Shown piece after piece: positions 8,529 through 18,882 of a stretch of DNA of 64,000 bases. Each line of letters starts with the position of its first letter. The stretch's first letter is position 1. The stretch is from the NCBI GenBank assembly GCA_003994795.1, contig AP018269.1:5233677-5297676 (forward strand), in the 5' to 3' direction. The position numbers and the translations under genes were made by a program. The notes under the pieces are model-generated. The model was not told the origin of the DNA and searched no databases. It worked only from the letters and a program-made list of their open reading frames with translations. Origin of the DNA: Cylindrospermum sp. NIES-4074 (GTDB taxonomy: Bacteria > Cyanobacteriota > Cyanobacteriia > Cyanobacteriales > Nostocaceae).

Positions 8529-10247
8529 TTGATATAGCAGGATGAGATTTTAGGTGTGTTTAACAATCCCATTAAATTTATGTATGTGCGGCTTTTTGCA
8601 ACCATAACTTAAGATGATCCACAGTTTAATACCTTGTTCAGCCAGCGTCATCCTGTGCCAGAAGGAGGCTAAATAATTCAAAATCACCTAAGTTCTGATG
8701 CTGATGGCAACTCCTGCGGTGTAAGGTGGCAACCGATGCTCAGACTTCTCTCAAAATTAAAAATTTCTTCTATGGATCGCACTCCTCAGATGCAAAAGTA
8801 AGATAGTTTACCATTGATCTTCAACGGTCTGGGTTTTCACAACCTCCTGATAGAGTGTTGACAGTAGATTTTCCAACAATGGTGGTATAATCAGAGTGTA
8901 GACGCAGAGTGCATAACTTGGCGATTTTCATTAAATATTTCAGCTATAGATACTTGTGCGATCGCCTCCGGCGGGCGGGTACGCCATCGCTACGCGGGTG
9001 CTGTTTGGTTGCACCGCGCCAAAGGCAAGGTGAAGGCTTGCTGGATACAGCAAGCTTTGGCAACATATGCACCATCGCTTCTAGTAGGCGCTTCTCGCCA
9101 TCCCGTAGCGTACCGTAGGTAATCGTCAGTTTTGCATATATCAACTGCCTACCGAGCAATTACAAGACTTACACACTACCCAACTGTCACCTCAGCTAAA
9201 CGCAGTGTCGCCTAAACTCCTATTGCCAAGCAGAAGTCTCACTCCACCCATGAGCGCGACCTACAGAATGACAGAATAGCGTTGAAATACATAATTATTA
9301 TACAGATAATACATTGGCTACTTGACTGACAGTGCGAGTGGAGCTACTGTATACATAGTTCCTAGACATACGGCTAAATTTATCACCCGCTGTTCAAAGG
9401 CTTAAGATTACTAGAGTTGGGAAAGTAACGGATCTAAGCGACTGAATTTATACAATTTACCTTGGCCAATTATCCCTATCCCATTTTGGGAGTAGTGAAA
9501 GAGGCTATTTCCCGCTTACAGATGATGGGAAGGTGTTAGGTAACGAAAAGGTTAACTGTGGAATATAATTTAGTCTTTAATTTGGCAGAAAGATTCGTTA
9601 GTTAATTGGCAACTACCACTTTTTCAGGCTGCTACTGACAAACTATTTCAGCTATTAATGGGCAAGTAGAACGCCAATTTCGCAATCATATAAAGTTATG
9701 TAACAGATTTCAGATTGTTGCATAAAAATTAGGTCAAGTGCTAGATAGATAAGCTGAAGCACTTTATGTTCATCTCAGAAGTTGTCCATAGTTATGTTTT
9801 GTTGTTGGATTTGCATAAATCCGCAATAGATTTCCAATGTTTACCCAATTGCTGTTTCTTGGAAAAGGTAAATTTACATTATGATTCACACAATAGACAA
9901 AACAAGTACTAAGGTGAAAAGTGCGGCGATCGTTGCCAGCGACACTGGTAATCCACGACCATGGCCAGCATTTCTGCCAAAACGTCCACTCACTAAAGCG
10001 CCAGATCAACAAGAAACCACTCTTGAGCCTAGCAAAGAGCCATCTACTCCTTCTACACCAAACCCAGAGTCCCCCAAAAGTACAATCTGAAGTTGTTTAT
10101 TTCTGTCTACCTAAATTGAACCGTAGCCACCACTAACTCTTCTACCTCCAGAGAATCTCTTCTAAAATGAGAAACAATAGAGGGATGAGTGGTAAATACG
10201 GTTCTTTTTCAATGTTGATAGGTCTTGATTAGGAGGCACATTTTCAG
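8529..10247. other. Long intergenic region with repeat remnants
   Basis: About 1.7 kb without a convincing gene. From 8956 to about 9120 there is a patchwork of short GC-rich repeats typical of Nostoc-group spacers, including gcgatcgcctccggcgggcg (also found inside the lipoprotein gene near 51.37 kb). It also contains a hairpin CTTGCTG-GATA-CAGCAAG near 9037-9054. The remainder is AT-rich with no open frame longer than about 70 codons. One small frame at 9881-10090 is listed separately. Confidence 0.5.
9881..10090 (+). CDS. Possible small Pro/Ser/Thr-rich peptide (doubtful)
   Basis: A 69-codon frame begins with ATG and encodes a low-complexity, Pro-, Ser-, Thr- and Glu-rich C-terminal half (SKEPSTPSTPNPESPKS). 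An AAGG lies 11-13 bases before the start. There is no recognisable domain. It may be a small unstructured protein or a chance frame; proline-rich composition in an AT-rich spacer is mildly in favour of coding. Confidence 0.25.
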   Translation: MIHTIDKTSTKVKSAAIVASDTGNPRPWPAFLPKRPLTKAPDQQETTLEPSKEPSTPSTPNPESPKSTI

Positions 10248-12647
10248 ATGACTCAAAACGGCAAAGACTACTCTTGGCAATTAGGTTTAGTAGGTTCTTT
10301 AACATCTGCTGGTGTGTTAGTCGTTGGCATCATATTTCCTTTTTCAAATTCTGCCTTTGCCCAGAGTGTCATTACTCCTGATAACACATTAGGAACTGAA
10401 AAATCTCAGGTAATCAACAACTACGAAGATAAGGCTATTGAAGCAATAAAAGGTGGAGCAACTCGCGACAACAATCTATTTCACAGCTTTCTGGAATTTA
10501 ATGTTAGTGAAGGACGTTCAGCTATTTTCTTGAGTCCCAATAATATTCAGAACATTCTAGTCAGGGTAACGGGCAGTAACCGTTCTGATATTATGGGGCA
10601 GCTGGGTATTATGGATTCTAATGCTAATTTATTTTTGATTAATCCTAACGGGATCAGCTTTGGAAGGAATGCCACGCTGAGTATAAATGGTTCGTTTGTG
10701 GCGAGTACAGCGAGCGGTATCAAGTTTATGGATGGTACTGTTTTTAGTGCAAATACTCCCCAAACAATACCTCTGCTCACAGTAAGCGTACCAATTGGGC
10801 TGCAATTTGGAGCGGCTGGGGGAGAAATCTATCAGGAGGGCAAATTAGAAGTACCAACAGGTAAAACCTTGGCCTTAGTGGGCGGTAATGTCACCCTAGA
10901 TGGTGGCAACATCAGTCTAGATCGTAATAGTCTACTAGCACCAAATGGTCAGATTGCATTGGGAGGAATACTAGGCGTCGGCACAATAGGAATCAACCTT
11001 GACAGCAATAACCAGATTTTAAGCTTTCCTAATGATGTCGCCCTAGCAGATGTATCATTCAGAAATCAAGCTCGGATAGATGTGAGTGGCGAGGGTGGTG
11101 GTTATGTGCAGCTACAAGGTAGACAGGTAAAGCTAACTGATGCATCACAAGTTGTTGCAGACACCAAAGGCAGTCAAAACGGTAGAGGAATTTCTATTCA
11201 GACAGAGCAGTTAACTCTCGAAGATGGATCGCAAGTAAAAGCTTCTGCTCGTGAGGGTACAGGTTCCGGGGGAAGTTTGGTGGTTAAGGCGACTGACTTT
11301 GTAAAAGTGATTGGAACAGTACCAATTGGTAAATCCAATGCTGGTAATCCTAGTGGTTTGTTTGCTGAGACGTATAGTGAAGGTGCAGCGGGTGAGTTAA
11401 CCATTGAAACAGGAAAGTTAATTGTTCAAGATGGGGGAAATGTAACAGTTAGTGCTCGGACGGGTAGCCAAGGTAATGGGGGCAAATTGAAAGTGACTGC
11501 CGCAGATTTGGTAAATATAAGTGGTACAGCACCAAATCGAAATGAAGACCCCAGTGGCTTGTTTACTCAGACTGAAGGTATTGGAAATGCAGGAGCCTTG
11601 ACGATTAACACGAGGCAATTGCTTGTCCAGAATGGAGCAGTGATCTCATCTGCTACTTTAAAGAATAGCCAGGGAGACGGAGGGACAATTACCATAAACA
11701 CTTCTGACTCCGTAGAACTTAGTGGGACATCAGCAATTGGTAAGTTTCCCAGTGGCATATTTGCTCAAACTTTAAATATCCGAAATGCAGGTTCTGTGTC
11801 GATGACCACAGGGCAATTAATTATGCGGGATGGAGCTATATTAGCCGTCAGTGCCCGAAACGGAGGAAAGGCAGGCAACTTAGACATTACAGCCCGCGAC
11901 ATTCGTCTAGATGGCAAAGCACAACTTACCGCTAGAACTACATCAGGTAAAGGTGGCAATATTACACTGGAATTACAGAACTTGCTGCTGTTACGCAATC
12001 AAAGTCAAATCTCTACTACGGCAGGCACTGCTACTAGTGGTGGAGATGGTGGCAATATAACTATTAATACCCCAAAAGGCTTTATTGTTGCTGTCGAGAG
12101 TGAAAATAGCGACATCAGCGCTAATGCTTACACTGGCAAAGGCGGTAACGTTACAATCAAAGCTTTTAATCTTTATGGTATCAAAAATCGACCAAAACTA
12201 ACTGAATTTAGTGATATTACTGCTAGTTCTGAGTATGGAATCAACGGTACAGTTGAAATCAACACCTCTGAGATTAACCCTAGTCAAGGATTAATCGATT
12301 TGGCAGCTCAACCAGGTGAGCCAAAACTCAGCCAATTATGTCAAGGACGCGCAGGTCGAAAAGAAAACAGTTTTACTATCACTGGACGTGGTGGTTTGCC
12401 TTCTAATCCTTTGGAACCCTTTAGTCCTGATGCTTCAGTAACAGATTGGATTACTCTCGACAAAGGTAACGAAAGTTTCTCTAATGTGCCTGTTACCCAA
12501 AATAGCACTCAGTCTGCTCCAGAAACTATTGTAGAAGCTACAGGTTGGGTAATTAATGACAAGGGAGAGGTCGTCCTCACTGCTAATGCACCCACCCCGG
12601 AATCTGATGGTTCTTGGCACAAGTCAAGTGATTGCACTACGCCTTAA
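10248..12647 (+). CDS. TpsA-like filamentous haemagglutinin-domain exoprotein
   Basis: This 799-residue secreted beta-helix protein has an extended signal peptide (about residues 1-39, cleavage near AFAQ). It is followed by the haemagglutination-activity / TPS domain with NLFLINPNGISFGRNA near residue 130. The NPNGI motif is the classic two-partner secretion marker. The body is a repetitive right-handed beta-helix in which units of about 75 residues recur, such as GDGGTITINTSDSVELSGTS. The C-terminal ~120 residues (SQLCQGR, GLPSNPLEP) match the conserved end of cyanobacterial members. Such proteins pass the outer membrane through a TpsB pore and act in adhesion or surface interactions. No TpsB gene is visible in the window. 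The start follows an AGGAGG-like site (gattaggaggcacatt), a strong ribosome-binding site. Confidence 0.92.
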   Translation: MTQNGKDYSWQLGLVGSLTSAGVLVVGIIFPFSNSAFAQSVITPDNTLGTEKSQVINNYEDKAIEAIKGGATRDNNLFHSFLEFNVSEGRSAIFLSPNNIQNILVRVTGSNRSDIMGQLGIMDSNANLFLINPNGISFGRNATLSINGSFVASTASGIKFMDGTVFSANTPQTIPLLTVSVPIGLQFGAAGGEIYQEGKLEVPTGKTLALVGGNVTLDGGNISLDRNSLLAPNGQIALGGILGVGTIGINLDSNNQILSFPNDVALADVSFRNQARIDVSGEGGGYVQLQGRQVKLTDASQVVADTKGSQNGRGISIQTEQLTLEDGSQVKASAREGTGSGGSLVVKATDFVKVIGTVPIGKSNAGNPSGLFAETYSEGAAGELTIETGKLIVQDGGNVTVSARTGSQGNGGKLKVTAADLVNISGTAPNRNEDPSGLFTQTEGIGNAGALTINTRQLLVQNGAVISSATLKNSQGDGGTITINTSDSVELSGTSAIGKFPSGIFAQTLNIRNAGSVSMTTGQLIMRDGAILAVSARNGGKAGNLDITARDIRLDGKAQLTARTTSGKGGNITLELQNLLLLRNQSQISTTAGTATSGGDGGNITINTPKGFIVAVESENSDISANAYTGKGGNVTIKAFNLYGIKNRPKLTEFSDITASSEYGINGTVEINTSEINPSQGLIDLAAQPGEPKLSQLCQGRAGRKENSFTITGRGGLPSNPLEPFSPDASVTDWITLDKGNESFSNVPVTQNSTQSAPETIVEATGWVINDKGEVVLTANAPTPESDGSWHKSSDCTTP

Positions 12648-12742
12648 CTGGAATGTTAGTTTTGAAATAGCGGGATGGGGCATTTTGGAGTAACGCTAAT
12701 TTGTCATTTTTAACCAATTAGTGTCACCCCATCAAAGTCCTG

Positions 12743-15700
12743 TTAAGCGATCGCACTCAAGGTCACTTTCACAATCACGTCGTTGTAATCTTGATCACCG
12801 CCATTTGGTAGATCCTCAAAACCAAAGGTGTTATCTGCTAACAAGCGAATATGGTCTACTTTATCTGTATTCGCCCCTAAAAATGGGAAGTAAACCGCTG
12901 GATCATTATTCGGATTAGCATCGAGAATGGCATCGGGTCTGCCATCAACAATCATAAATGGTGCGAATATAGAACCACCGGAAAAAGTGCCTGTATATGT
13001 TGCTGTTCCTTGATTGTTCACCGTTAAGTCAATGCCAGAAACACGCCCGCGAACAGCCGCTTGGGCATAACCAGCCTGTCCAGGGAGGATATCTGCTATG
13101 CGATCGCCATTGGTGTCAATTCCACCATTTTCATCAGCCACCTGATAGAAGCCGACAAAGTTATTGAAAGCCGCTTCTCGGTTAACAGTAAAATCTGCTT
13201 TTACAGAAGTGGTAACACCCCGCAAATCAATCAGTTCTCCCTGTTGCTTTCCTTGCAGACCTGTACCCAAAGATAAAGATTGACTTGTGGGTTTTAACTG
13301 CACCACCAAATCCTGGAAATCTGCAACATTTTGATTAGATCCATCCTTCCAAGCGAGGGAGAAACCACCATCACCCAAGTCTGTAATTTTTTGCCTTGCT
13401 GGGTCAGAAAAGAGTATGTCTGCGGTGGAAGTAAATCCAGCTTTAACAGCATCAATTGTGCTGTTTTTAACCAAATAAAATCTCAAGTTATCAGCGAATT
13501 TCAATTCCAACAAGCGCGTGAGATTGTCGGTATTAAAACCATTGGGATTATTAGCAATAGCAGAGAAAATTACTTTCGCTCTGTCCAGCGCCGCTTTAGC
13601 ATACTCAGTCGCACCAGGGGCTATGCCGTTGATTTTACCTTGAGCATCATCAACAGTAAACATACCAAATTCATTTACCAGATTAGAATTGCGCCCAGTG
13701 AGCTTAATTTCTAGTCTTGGTTTAGCACCTACACCAGTAATTTTAAAGATATCATCACTACTCTTGGTGAGATTAGCAGGAGCCAAATTAAGGGGTTTTT
13801 CTAGCTCCAAAATGATGGACTCGTTGTTGTCAATTGCTGGAGGTCTGCCGATGGAGAAAGGATAGTTATTATCATTTGCAACTAAGATAGTTTTTTCATC
13901 CAGCACCAACACATCTTCAATGGTTTGGAAAGGGAAACTAAAAGTAGTGTTGCCATCTTGATTCAAGTCATTAGGATCTTGAATATTCAGCAAGTCGGCA
14001 ATTTCTTCTTTGGCAACATAGCCGTCTTTATCCTGCTTAGATAAATCAACTTTGAAGATTTTCTTGAATTTGGCAGTAGTACCTTGACCATTATCGCGCT
14101 CAATCACCAAATATTCATTTTGGTTGATGACGGTGAAATCACCAATGGAGTTGCTAGGGCTGTCTTTCCGGTAGAAGCCAAGCTGTCCTTTAAACTGTCC
14201 AGATGCTACATCAAATTCATAAATTCGTAGTGAATCAGCAGGATCACCAAAAACAGTGCCTTCTAGTAATGGATACAGGGTTTTTTGATCAGGACTGATG
14301 GCCATGCCTTCAAACCCTCTGGAACCACCAAGGTTAGAGACGGCTGAATCTTCTATAAATTTGTCACGTACCAGGTCGCCTGTACCAGGGAAGTCTGTAA
14401 AATAACCATCAACCCCTAAATTAATGAACTGTTCAAATTCCTTTTTCGGGTCACCGTTGTAATCTGATGCCAAGAAAAAGCCTTCGCTGCGGAAGGTGTA
14501 GGGATGCACTAGCAAGCCTGCGGTATGGGCATCTGTAACTAGGGTTGTGGGAGTTCCCAGCACTCTATCAGCATCGCTGATTTGGTTATCACCATTGAGG
14601 TCATCTGGTTTACCATCATTATTGCGGTCTACAGTCTGGGCGGGAAGAATTAGGCGTTTGTCGGGGCCAATGCCAGAGGCGTATTTAGCAATATTTGCTA
14701 GTTCAGTGGGTTTGGTCAGGTCGCCGTAAGTGCGGGTGTCATTGCTAACAGCAAAGTCATAGGGCTTGGTTGCTGCCCCACCAAATAGTTGAATTAGTGG
14801 AATGTTGATGTTTGCCGCAGGCATGATGGTATTTTTCAGTTCTTGGAGATTGCCTACCTCGAAGGACTGAATAAACACCCGTTTGGGGTCGGTGAATTTT
14901 TTGGCAACTAGGGTATCAACTAATTTCTGACCTAAGTTGATGCCTAAATTAGCAAAGTAGGTGGGGTGCTTGGTTTCGGGATAAATGCCAATTTGGCGAC
15001 CTGTGCCTTTTTCTACCTGGCTGACTAAATCAATGATTTCTTCCAAGGTGGGAATTTTCAGCCCATCTTGGTCAAATTTGGTGCCGCGCAAGCTGGGTAG
15101 ACGCTCAACTGCATTCAGGGTTTTGAGTTGTGCTAGGGTAAAGTCTTCGGTAAACCAACCTGTGACGCTGATACCATCAATAACTTTGGTAGTTCTTAAA
15201 TTAGCGAACTCTGGACGGGTTGCGACATCGGTTGTGCCAGTGATGTCATTTTCATGACGCGCTACCAAAAAACCATCCTTGGTTGCTACCAAATCAGGTT
15301 CAATAAAATCAGCACCATCGGCGATCGCTAATTTGTAAGCTTCTAAAGTATGTTCGGGACGAGAACCACTGGCTCCCCGGTGTCCAATAACCAGAGGTGC
15401 ATTCCCATCTAGGGTTGAGAACACAGTTTTTTTCACAACATCGGGGTTATCTGGCGATCGCACAAATTCTCCGGTAATTTGGTCGCGCACCAAGTCACCT
15501 GTCCCCGGAAAGTCTGTAAAATAAGCATCAACACCTAAATTGATAAATTGCTTAAATTCCTGTGCTGGGTCGCCGTTGTAGTCTGATGCTAGATACTGTT
15601 TTTCGTTGCGGAAGGTATAAGGATGTACCTGCAACCCTGCTGCATGGGCATCACTAACTAAAGATGTGGGAGCAGTCAGAGTTTTGTCAGCATCGTTAAC

Positions 15701-17104
15701 TGCACCATCACCATTAACATCATCCGCTTTACCATCACCATTACCATCAACGCCTTTCACGGAAACAATCATCCGCTTCCAAGGCCCAATACCAGCGGCA
15801 TAAGTGGCAATTTCCTGTAAACCTGCTGGTGTCCGCAGATCAGCATAGGTGAGAGAATTTTTGCCCACAAAATCGTAGGGTTGAATCTCAATTAGTGAAC
15901 CATCAAGTCTGACATCCTCAGCATCCAAAAGCTGAATTAAGGGAATGTTTATTCCCGCTTTGGGCATAATTGAATTTTTCAATTCCTTGAGATTGCTTAC
16001 CTCAAAGGATTGAATAAACACCCGATTGGAGTCAGTGAAGTTATTCGCAACTAAGGCATCAACCAACTTCTGACTCAAGTTGATGTTCTGATTGGCAAAA
16101 TAGCTGGGATGCTTGGTTTCAGGATAAATGCCAATTTGGCGACCTGTATCTATCTCCACCTGCTTAACGAGGTTGATGATTTCATCCAAAGTGGGAATTT
16201 CATACAAATCGTTAAATACTTGGGTGCGAAAGTCCTGCGGCATCTTGGCCCGCAGTGTCTTGATTTCAGCTAGGGTGAAGTCTTCCGCAAAGAAGCCTTC
16301 TTGAGAAACTCCATCGACGATTTTTGTTTTTCGGCGATCGCTAAACTCTGGATGATCTGCCACATCAGTGGTATTAATTATATTTGGCTCATGACGCGCA
16401 ATTAACACACCATCTTGAGTGACAACCAAATCAGGTTCAATGAAGTCAGCACCCCGCTCAAGTGCCCGCTTGTAAGCCCCTAAAGTATGCTCTGGTAGTT
16501 CCCCACTAGCCCCCCGGTGTCCAACTACCAGTGGCGCTTTACCACTCAATGTATTGAGCTTAACAGTATTGGGTGTGGCAACGGGAGCATCTAACAGTTT
16601 GCCACTGGCATCGAAATGTAACACATAAGGGCCAAATTCTTCCCCAATCCAAATACTACCATCTTTGCCAAAGACGAAGGACTCAATATCAAAGTCTGCA
16701 CCAGTCAAAAGGCGTTGGCGCAGCCTACCGTCTAGGTAATCACTAGTATTTTGGTTAACAATATTGAAGGGAATTTTCTTGTCAGGGTCAGACAGTTGGA
16801 TGAAGTTCAACACCTTGACGCTACCATCTCCCCCAACTTCTGCACCCCGGAAACTAGGATCAAGGCGATAAATCCGCAATAAGAAATCTGAACTATTGGC
16901 CTTAGCGCCAAAACCATTATCAGGCATAAACCAGAAGCTATTTGCATCAGCAAACTGTACCCCGCTAAACCCCTGAACTGGCTGTTTTGCAAAGGGAATG
17001 CTTCTGCCGTTGGTAGTTCCCGTAATGGTGCTACCTGATGGAGGGCCATCAGCGAAGGTATCAGCGGGGAGTGTAGCGAAGCCTTTGAGTGTTACTTTTG
17101 CCAT
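12743..17104 (-). CDS. Phytase/esterase-like protein with two inserted glycerophosphodiesterase domains and DUF4114 end
   Basis: A giant multidomain protein of 1,453 residues. The N-terminal ~180 residues are the first half of an esterase-like phytase beta-propeller ([20 protein letters not shown]). Two GDPD domains then follow at about 190-545 and 570-900, each with GHRGAS, EHTL and FIEPDLV plus RHE, the metal and catalytic residues. Each GDPD has an EF-hand-like calcium loop ([38 protein letters not shown]). The propeller resumes at about 920 ([20 protein letters not shown]). The C terminus has two DUF4114-like modules ending [17 protein letters not shown]. It probably scavenges phosphate from glycerophosphodiesters outside the cell. 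It has no clear signal peptide; type I secretion is possible. The frame extends to a GTG at 17128; I prefer the ATG at 17104. Confidence 0.9.
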   Translation of the reverse strand: MAKVTLKGFATLPADTFADGPPSGSTITGTTNGRSIPFAKQPVQGFSGVQFADANSFWFMPDNGFGAKANSSDFLLRIYRLDPSFRGAEVGGDGSVKVLNFIQLSDPDKKIPFNIVNQNTSDYLDGRLRQRLLTGADFDIESFVFGKDGSIWIGEEFGPYVLHFDASGKLLDAPVATPNTVKLNTLSGKAPLVVGHRGASGELPEHTLGAYKRALERGADFIEPDLVVTQDGVLIARHEPNIINTTDVADHPEFSDRRKTKIVDGVSQEGFFAEDFTLAEIKTLRAKMPQDFRTQVFNDLYEIPTLDEIINLVKQVEIDTGRQIGIYPETKHPSYFANQNINLSQKLVDALVANNFTDSNRVFIQSFEVSNLKELKNSIMPKAGINIPLIQLLDAEDVRLDGSLIEIQPYDFVGKNSLTYADLRTPAGLQEIATYAAGIGPWKRMIVSVKGVDGNGDGKADDVNGDGAVNDADKTLTAPTSLVSDAHAAGLQVHPYTFRNEKQYLASDYNGDPAQEFKQFINLGVDAYFTDFPGTGDLVRDQITGEFVRSPDNPDVVKKTVFSTLDGNAPLVIGHRGASGSRPEHTLEAYKLAIADGADFIEPDLVATKDGFLVARHENDITGTTDVATRPEFANLRTTKVIDGISVTGWFTEDFTLAQLKTLNAVERLPSLRGTKFDQDGLKIPTLEEIIDLVSQVEKGTGRQIGIYPETKHPTYFANLGINLGQKLVDTLVAKKFTDPKRVFIQSFEVGNLQELKNTIMPAANINIPLIQLFGGAATKPYDFAVSNDTRTYGDLTKPTELANIAKYASGIGPDKRLILPAQTVDRNNDGKPDDLNGDNQISDADRVLGTPTTLVTDAHTAGLLVHPYTFRSEGFFLASDYNGDPKKEFEQFINLGVDGYFTDFPGTGDLVRDKFIEDSAVSNLGGSRGFEGMAISPDQKTLYPLLEGTVFGDPADSLRIYEFDVASGQFKGQLGFYRKDSPSNSIGDFTVINQNEYLVIERDNGQGTTAKFKKIFKVDLSKQDKDGYVAKEEIADLLNIQDPNDLNQDGNTTFSFPFQTIEDVLVLDEKTILVANDNNYPFSIGRPPAIDNNESIILELEKPLNLAPANLTKSSDDIFKITGVGAKPRLEIKLTGRNSNLVNEFGMFTVDDAQGKINGIAPGATEYAKAALDRAKVIFSAIANNPNGFNTDNLTRLLELKFADNLRFYLVKNSTIDAVKAGFTSTADILFSDPARQKITDLGDGGFSLAWKDGSNQNVADFQDLVVQLKPTSQSLSLGTGLQGKQQGELIDLRGVTTSVKADFTVNREAAFNNFVGFYQVADENGGIDTNGDRIADILPGQAGYAQAAVRGRVSGIDLTVNNQGTATYTGTFSGGSIFAPFMIVDGRPDAILDANPNNDPAVYFPFLGANTDKVDHIRLLADNTFGFEDLPNGGDQDYNDVIVKVTLSAIA

Positions 17105-17128
17105 AGTTTTAGTCTTGGGTAGTGCCAC

Positions 17129-17536
17129 CTGAAAAGAGTTTGAGCGAGAGAAAGTGCGATCGCTTCGTGCGATCGCGCCTTTCTACAGCGATACAAAAAA
17201 TACCGAGAGAAACATCGTATTTAATTACAATAGAAAGACCCTACTAGAAAGACACTCTCTTTAGTAGTTACTTAGTTTTAGTAGAGATAGTGGACAAAGA
17301 TTTAGATAAGGTTGCGAATTGGTTAGATAAGCTTATGAATTGATTAAGAGATGGAGCAAAAAGTCACAATATTCAGCCTTTTCGCTAGATAAATCTTGAC
17401 TTGATATTTAGTCTGCGGAGGCAGACTTTGTTTTTGTAGCCGCGACTTTAGTCGTTAGGCTGACTGGACAGCTTAATATTAGTCTGCCTCCGCAGACTTT
17501 TTTTTTGTAGCCGCGACTTTAGTCGTTAGGCACTGT
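17129..17536. other. Intergenic region with HIP1 palindrome and repeats
   Basis: This spacer lies between two minus-strand genes. It has two HIP1 octamers back to back near 17158-17178, able to fold as gcgatcgc-ttcgt-gcgatcgc. It also has two tandem copies of the two-hairpin repeat listed next. No open frame is seen. Confidence 0.6.
17409..17531 (+). repeat. Two-hairpin interspersed repeat, two tandem copies
   Basis: Copy 1 (17409-17460) and copy 2 (17480-17531) each consist of stem 1, a spacer ACTTTGTTTTTGTAGCC, and stem 2 (GCGACTTTAGTCGT), then AGGC. Stem 1 is AGTCTGCGGAGGCAGACT in copy 1 and AGTCTGCCTCCGCAGACT in copy 2, i.e. the inner bases are swapped. Related copies occur at 22701-22756, 25182-25280, 59361-59411 (reverse) and 59550-59602. 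Confidence 0.8.
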
Positions 17537-18835
17537 TTACTTTTTCACTAAAATGTAAGCTGTCGCATATTCAGGTAATTGGCTGATATTCTGCCCAAAA
17601 TCTTTTTTATTCTCAAAAATACCTGCCAAAAAATCGAGTTGATAAAGATTCGGCAAAAATGCTCCACCTGTATCCGCAATCACTCCCATTCGCAATTGCT
17701 TACGTCCCCCTTGAGAATGCTCAATCACAATCAACTTACCTAAACCAATATTTAAGACATCTCCCGCAAAAGTCACCCCCGGTTTAATAGAAATTTTCGC
17801 ATCTATTTTGTATCCATAGCCTTTGATAGCATCAACCCGTCTAAAATACCAATAACGCTTTTGGGCTGTCGCTCTTAATCCCCTAATGTAAGACATTCCA
17901 TTATTTCTGTCTACATTAAAAAAGGCTTTAGATCCATCTGTAAAATTAATTAGTACTGTTCCTTCCATCAATGCTTCTTCTAAACCATCACGGGTTAGAT
18001 AAGCCAGAGGTTGAACTTTACCAAATTCTCTACCACCTGGTTCATAAATTCCTGACAAAACATCTTGTTTTGTGTATCTTTGATAAAACTTATTTGTAGC
18101 AAATTTTTCTTTTAAACTATAGATTGGTATGTTAAAAGTTGATGTTTTTGTACGAGAAGCTGGATGAGTAAAAACAGCATATTTCGTAATTCGCAATTTA
18201 TTTTGACTCTGATTTTTTGGGTTATGAGCAGACCATTTAATCACTCGGAAATGGGTGTTGATAAAATCAGGGTTTTGTAAACGACTAGCTCGATTATTAC
18301 TAATATCCTCTTTTAAGACAGTAGTCATGAAATCTAATGTCTTGAGAACATCTTGTACAGTTACCCCTTGATTACCTAGTATCCCTGGACGTAAAATATC
18401 TGGATCTGCCTTAGCATGGTCTTGGAAATATTTTCTAGTATTTAAGAGAACACTTAATAAATCTTTTTGATTAAAATTAACTTTAGTATTTGGCAGTTTC
18501 CCTGGAGTGAGAACCTGACTACTATTTACGCTAAATTTATACTTTTGCCACTCATCAATAACTGGATAGGGTGTAGATGTTGATGCCAAATATTTCTTTA
18601 TTGGCAAAATTGTGGTAGGAATACTAGTAGATTGAACTGAAGCGAGGTAAATCTGTGATTGCGGTAACGTCAAATTTGCCTGCGTAGTAATGGGTAAATT
18701 ATCTACAGTCTGATTTTGTAGCGTTAACTGTTTATCTTTTGGTTGAATAAATAAATTGCTATTAGCTAAACAAATGAGTAATCCCGTATAAATGGTTACG
18801 GCAATACGAAGTTTATGGTTAAATTGGATCAGCAT
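17537..18835 (-). CDS. MltA/3D-domain-like exported protein (putative lytic transglycosylase fold)
   Basis: This 432-residue protein has an N-terminal membrane anchor or signal (residues 9-25). The second half follows the MltA order: SRTKTSTFNIPIYSL, then YTKQDVLSGIYEPGG, then GTVLINFTDGSKAFFNVDRN (291-310), then a final 3D barrel with GVIADTGGAF, where Asp388 corresponds to the catalytic Asp of the MltA DTGGA motif. MltA enzymes cleave peptidoglycan glycan strands to 1,6-anhydro products. The match is by pattern only and the sequence is divergent, so activity is uncertain. It lies 47 bp downstream of pxcA on the same strand. The ATG start is at 18835. Confidence 0.65.
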   Translation of the reverse strand: MLIQFNHKLRIAVTIYTGLLICLANSNLFIQPKDKQLTLQNQTVDNLPITTQANLTLPQSQIYLASVQSTSIPTTILPIKKYLASTSTPYPVIDEWQKYKFSVNSSQVLTPGKLPNTKVNFNQKDLLSVLLNTRKYFQDHAKADPDILRPGILGNQGVTVQDVLKTLDFMTTVLKEDISNNRASRLQNPDFINTHFRVIKWSAHNPKNQSQNKLRITKYAVFTHPASRTKTSTFNIPIYSLKEKFATNKFYQRYTKQDVLSGIYEPGGREFGKVQPLAYLTRDGLEEALMEGTVLINFTDGSKAFFNVDRNNGMSYIRGLRATAQKRYWYFRRVDAIKGYGYKIDAKISIKPGVTFAGDVLNIGLGKLIVIEHSQGGRKQLRMGVIADTGGAFLPNLYQLDFLAGIFENKKDFGQNISQLPEYATAYILVKK

Positions 18836-18882
18836 AAATAATAATTGTATCTACTAAATGTCTAAACGATATTAACTTGATA

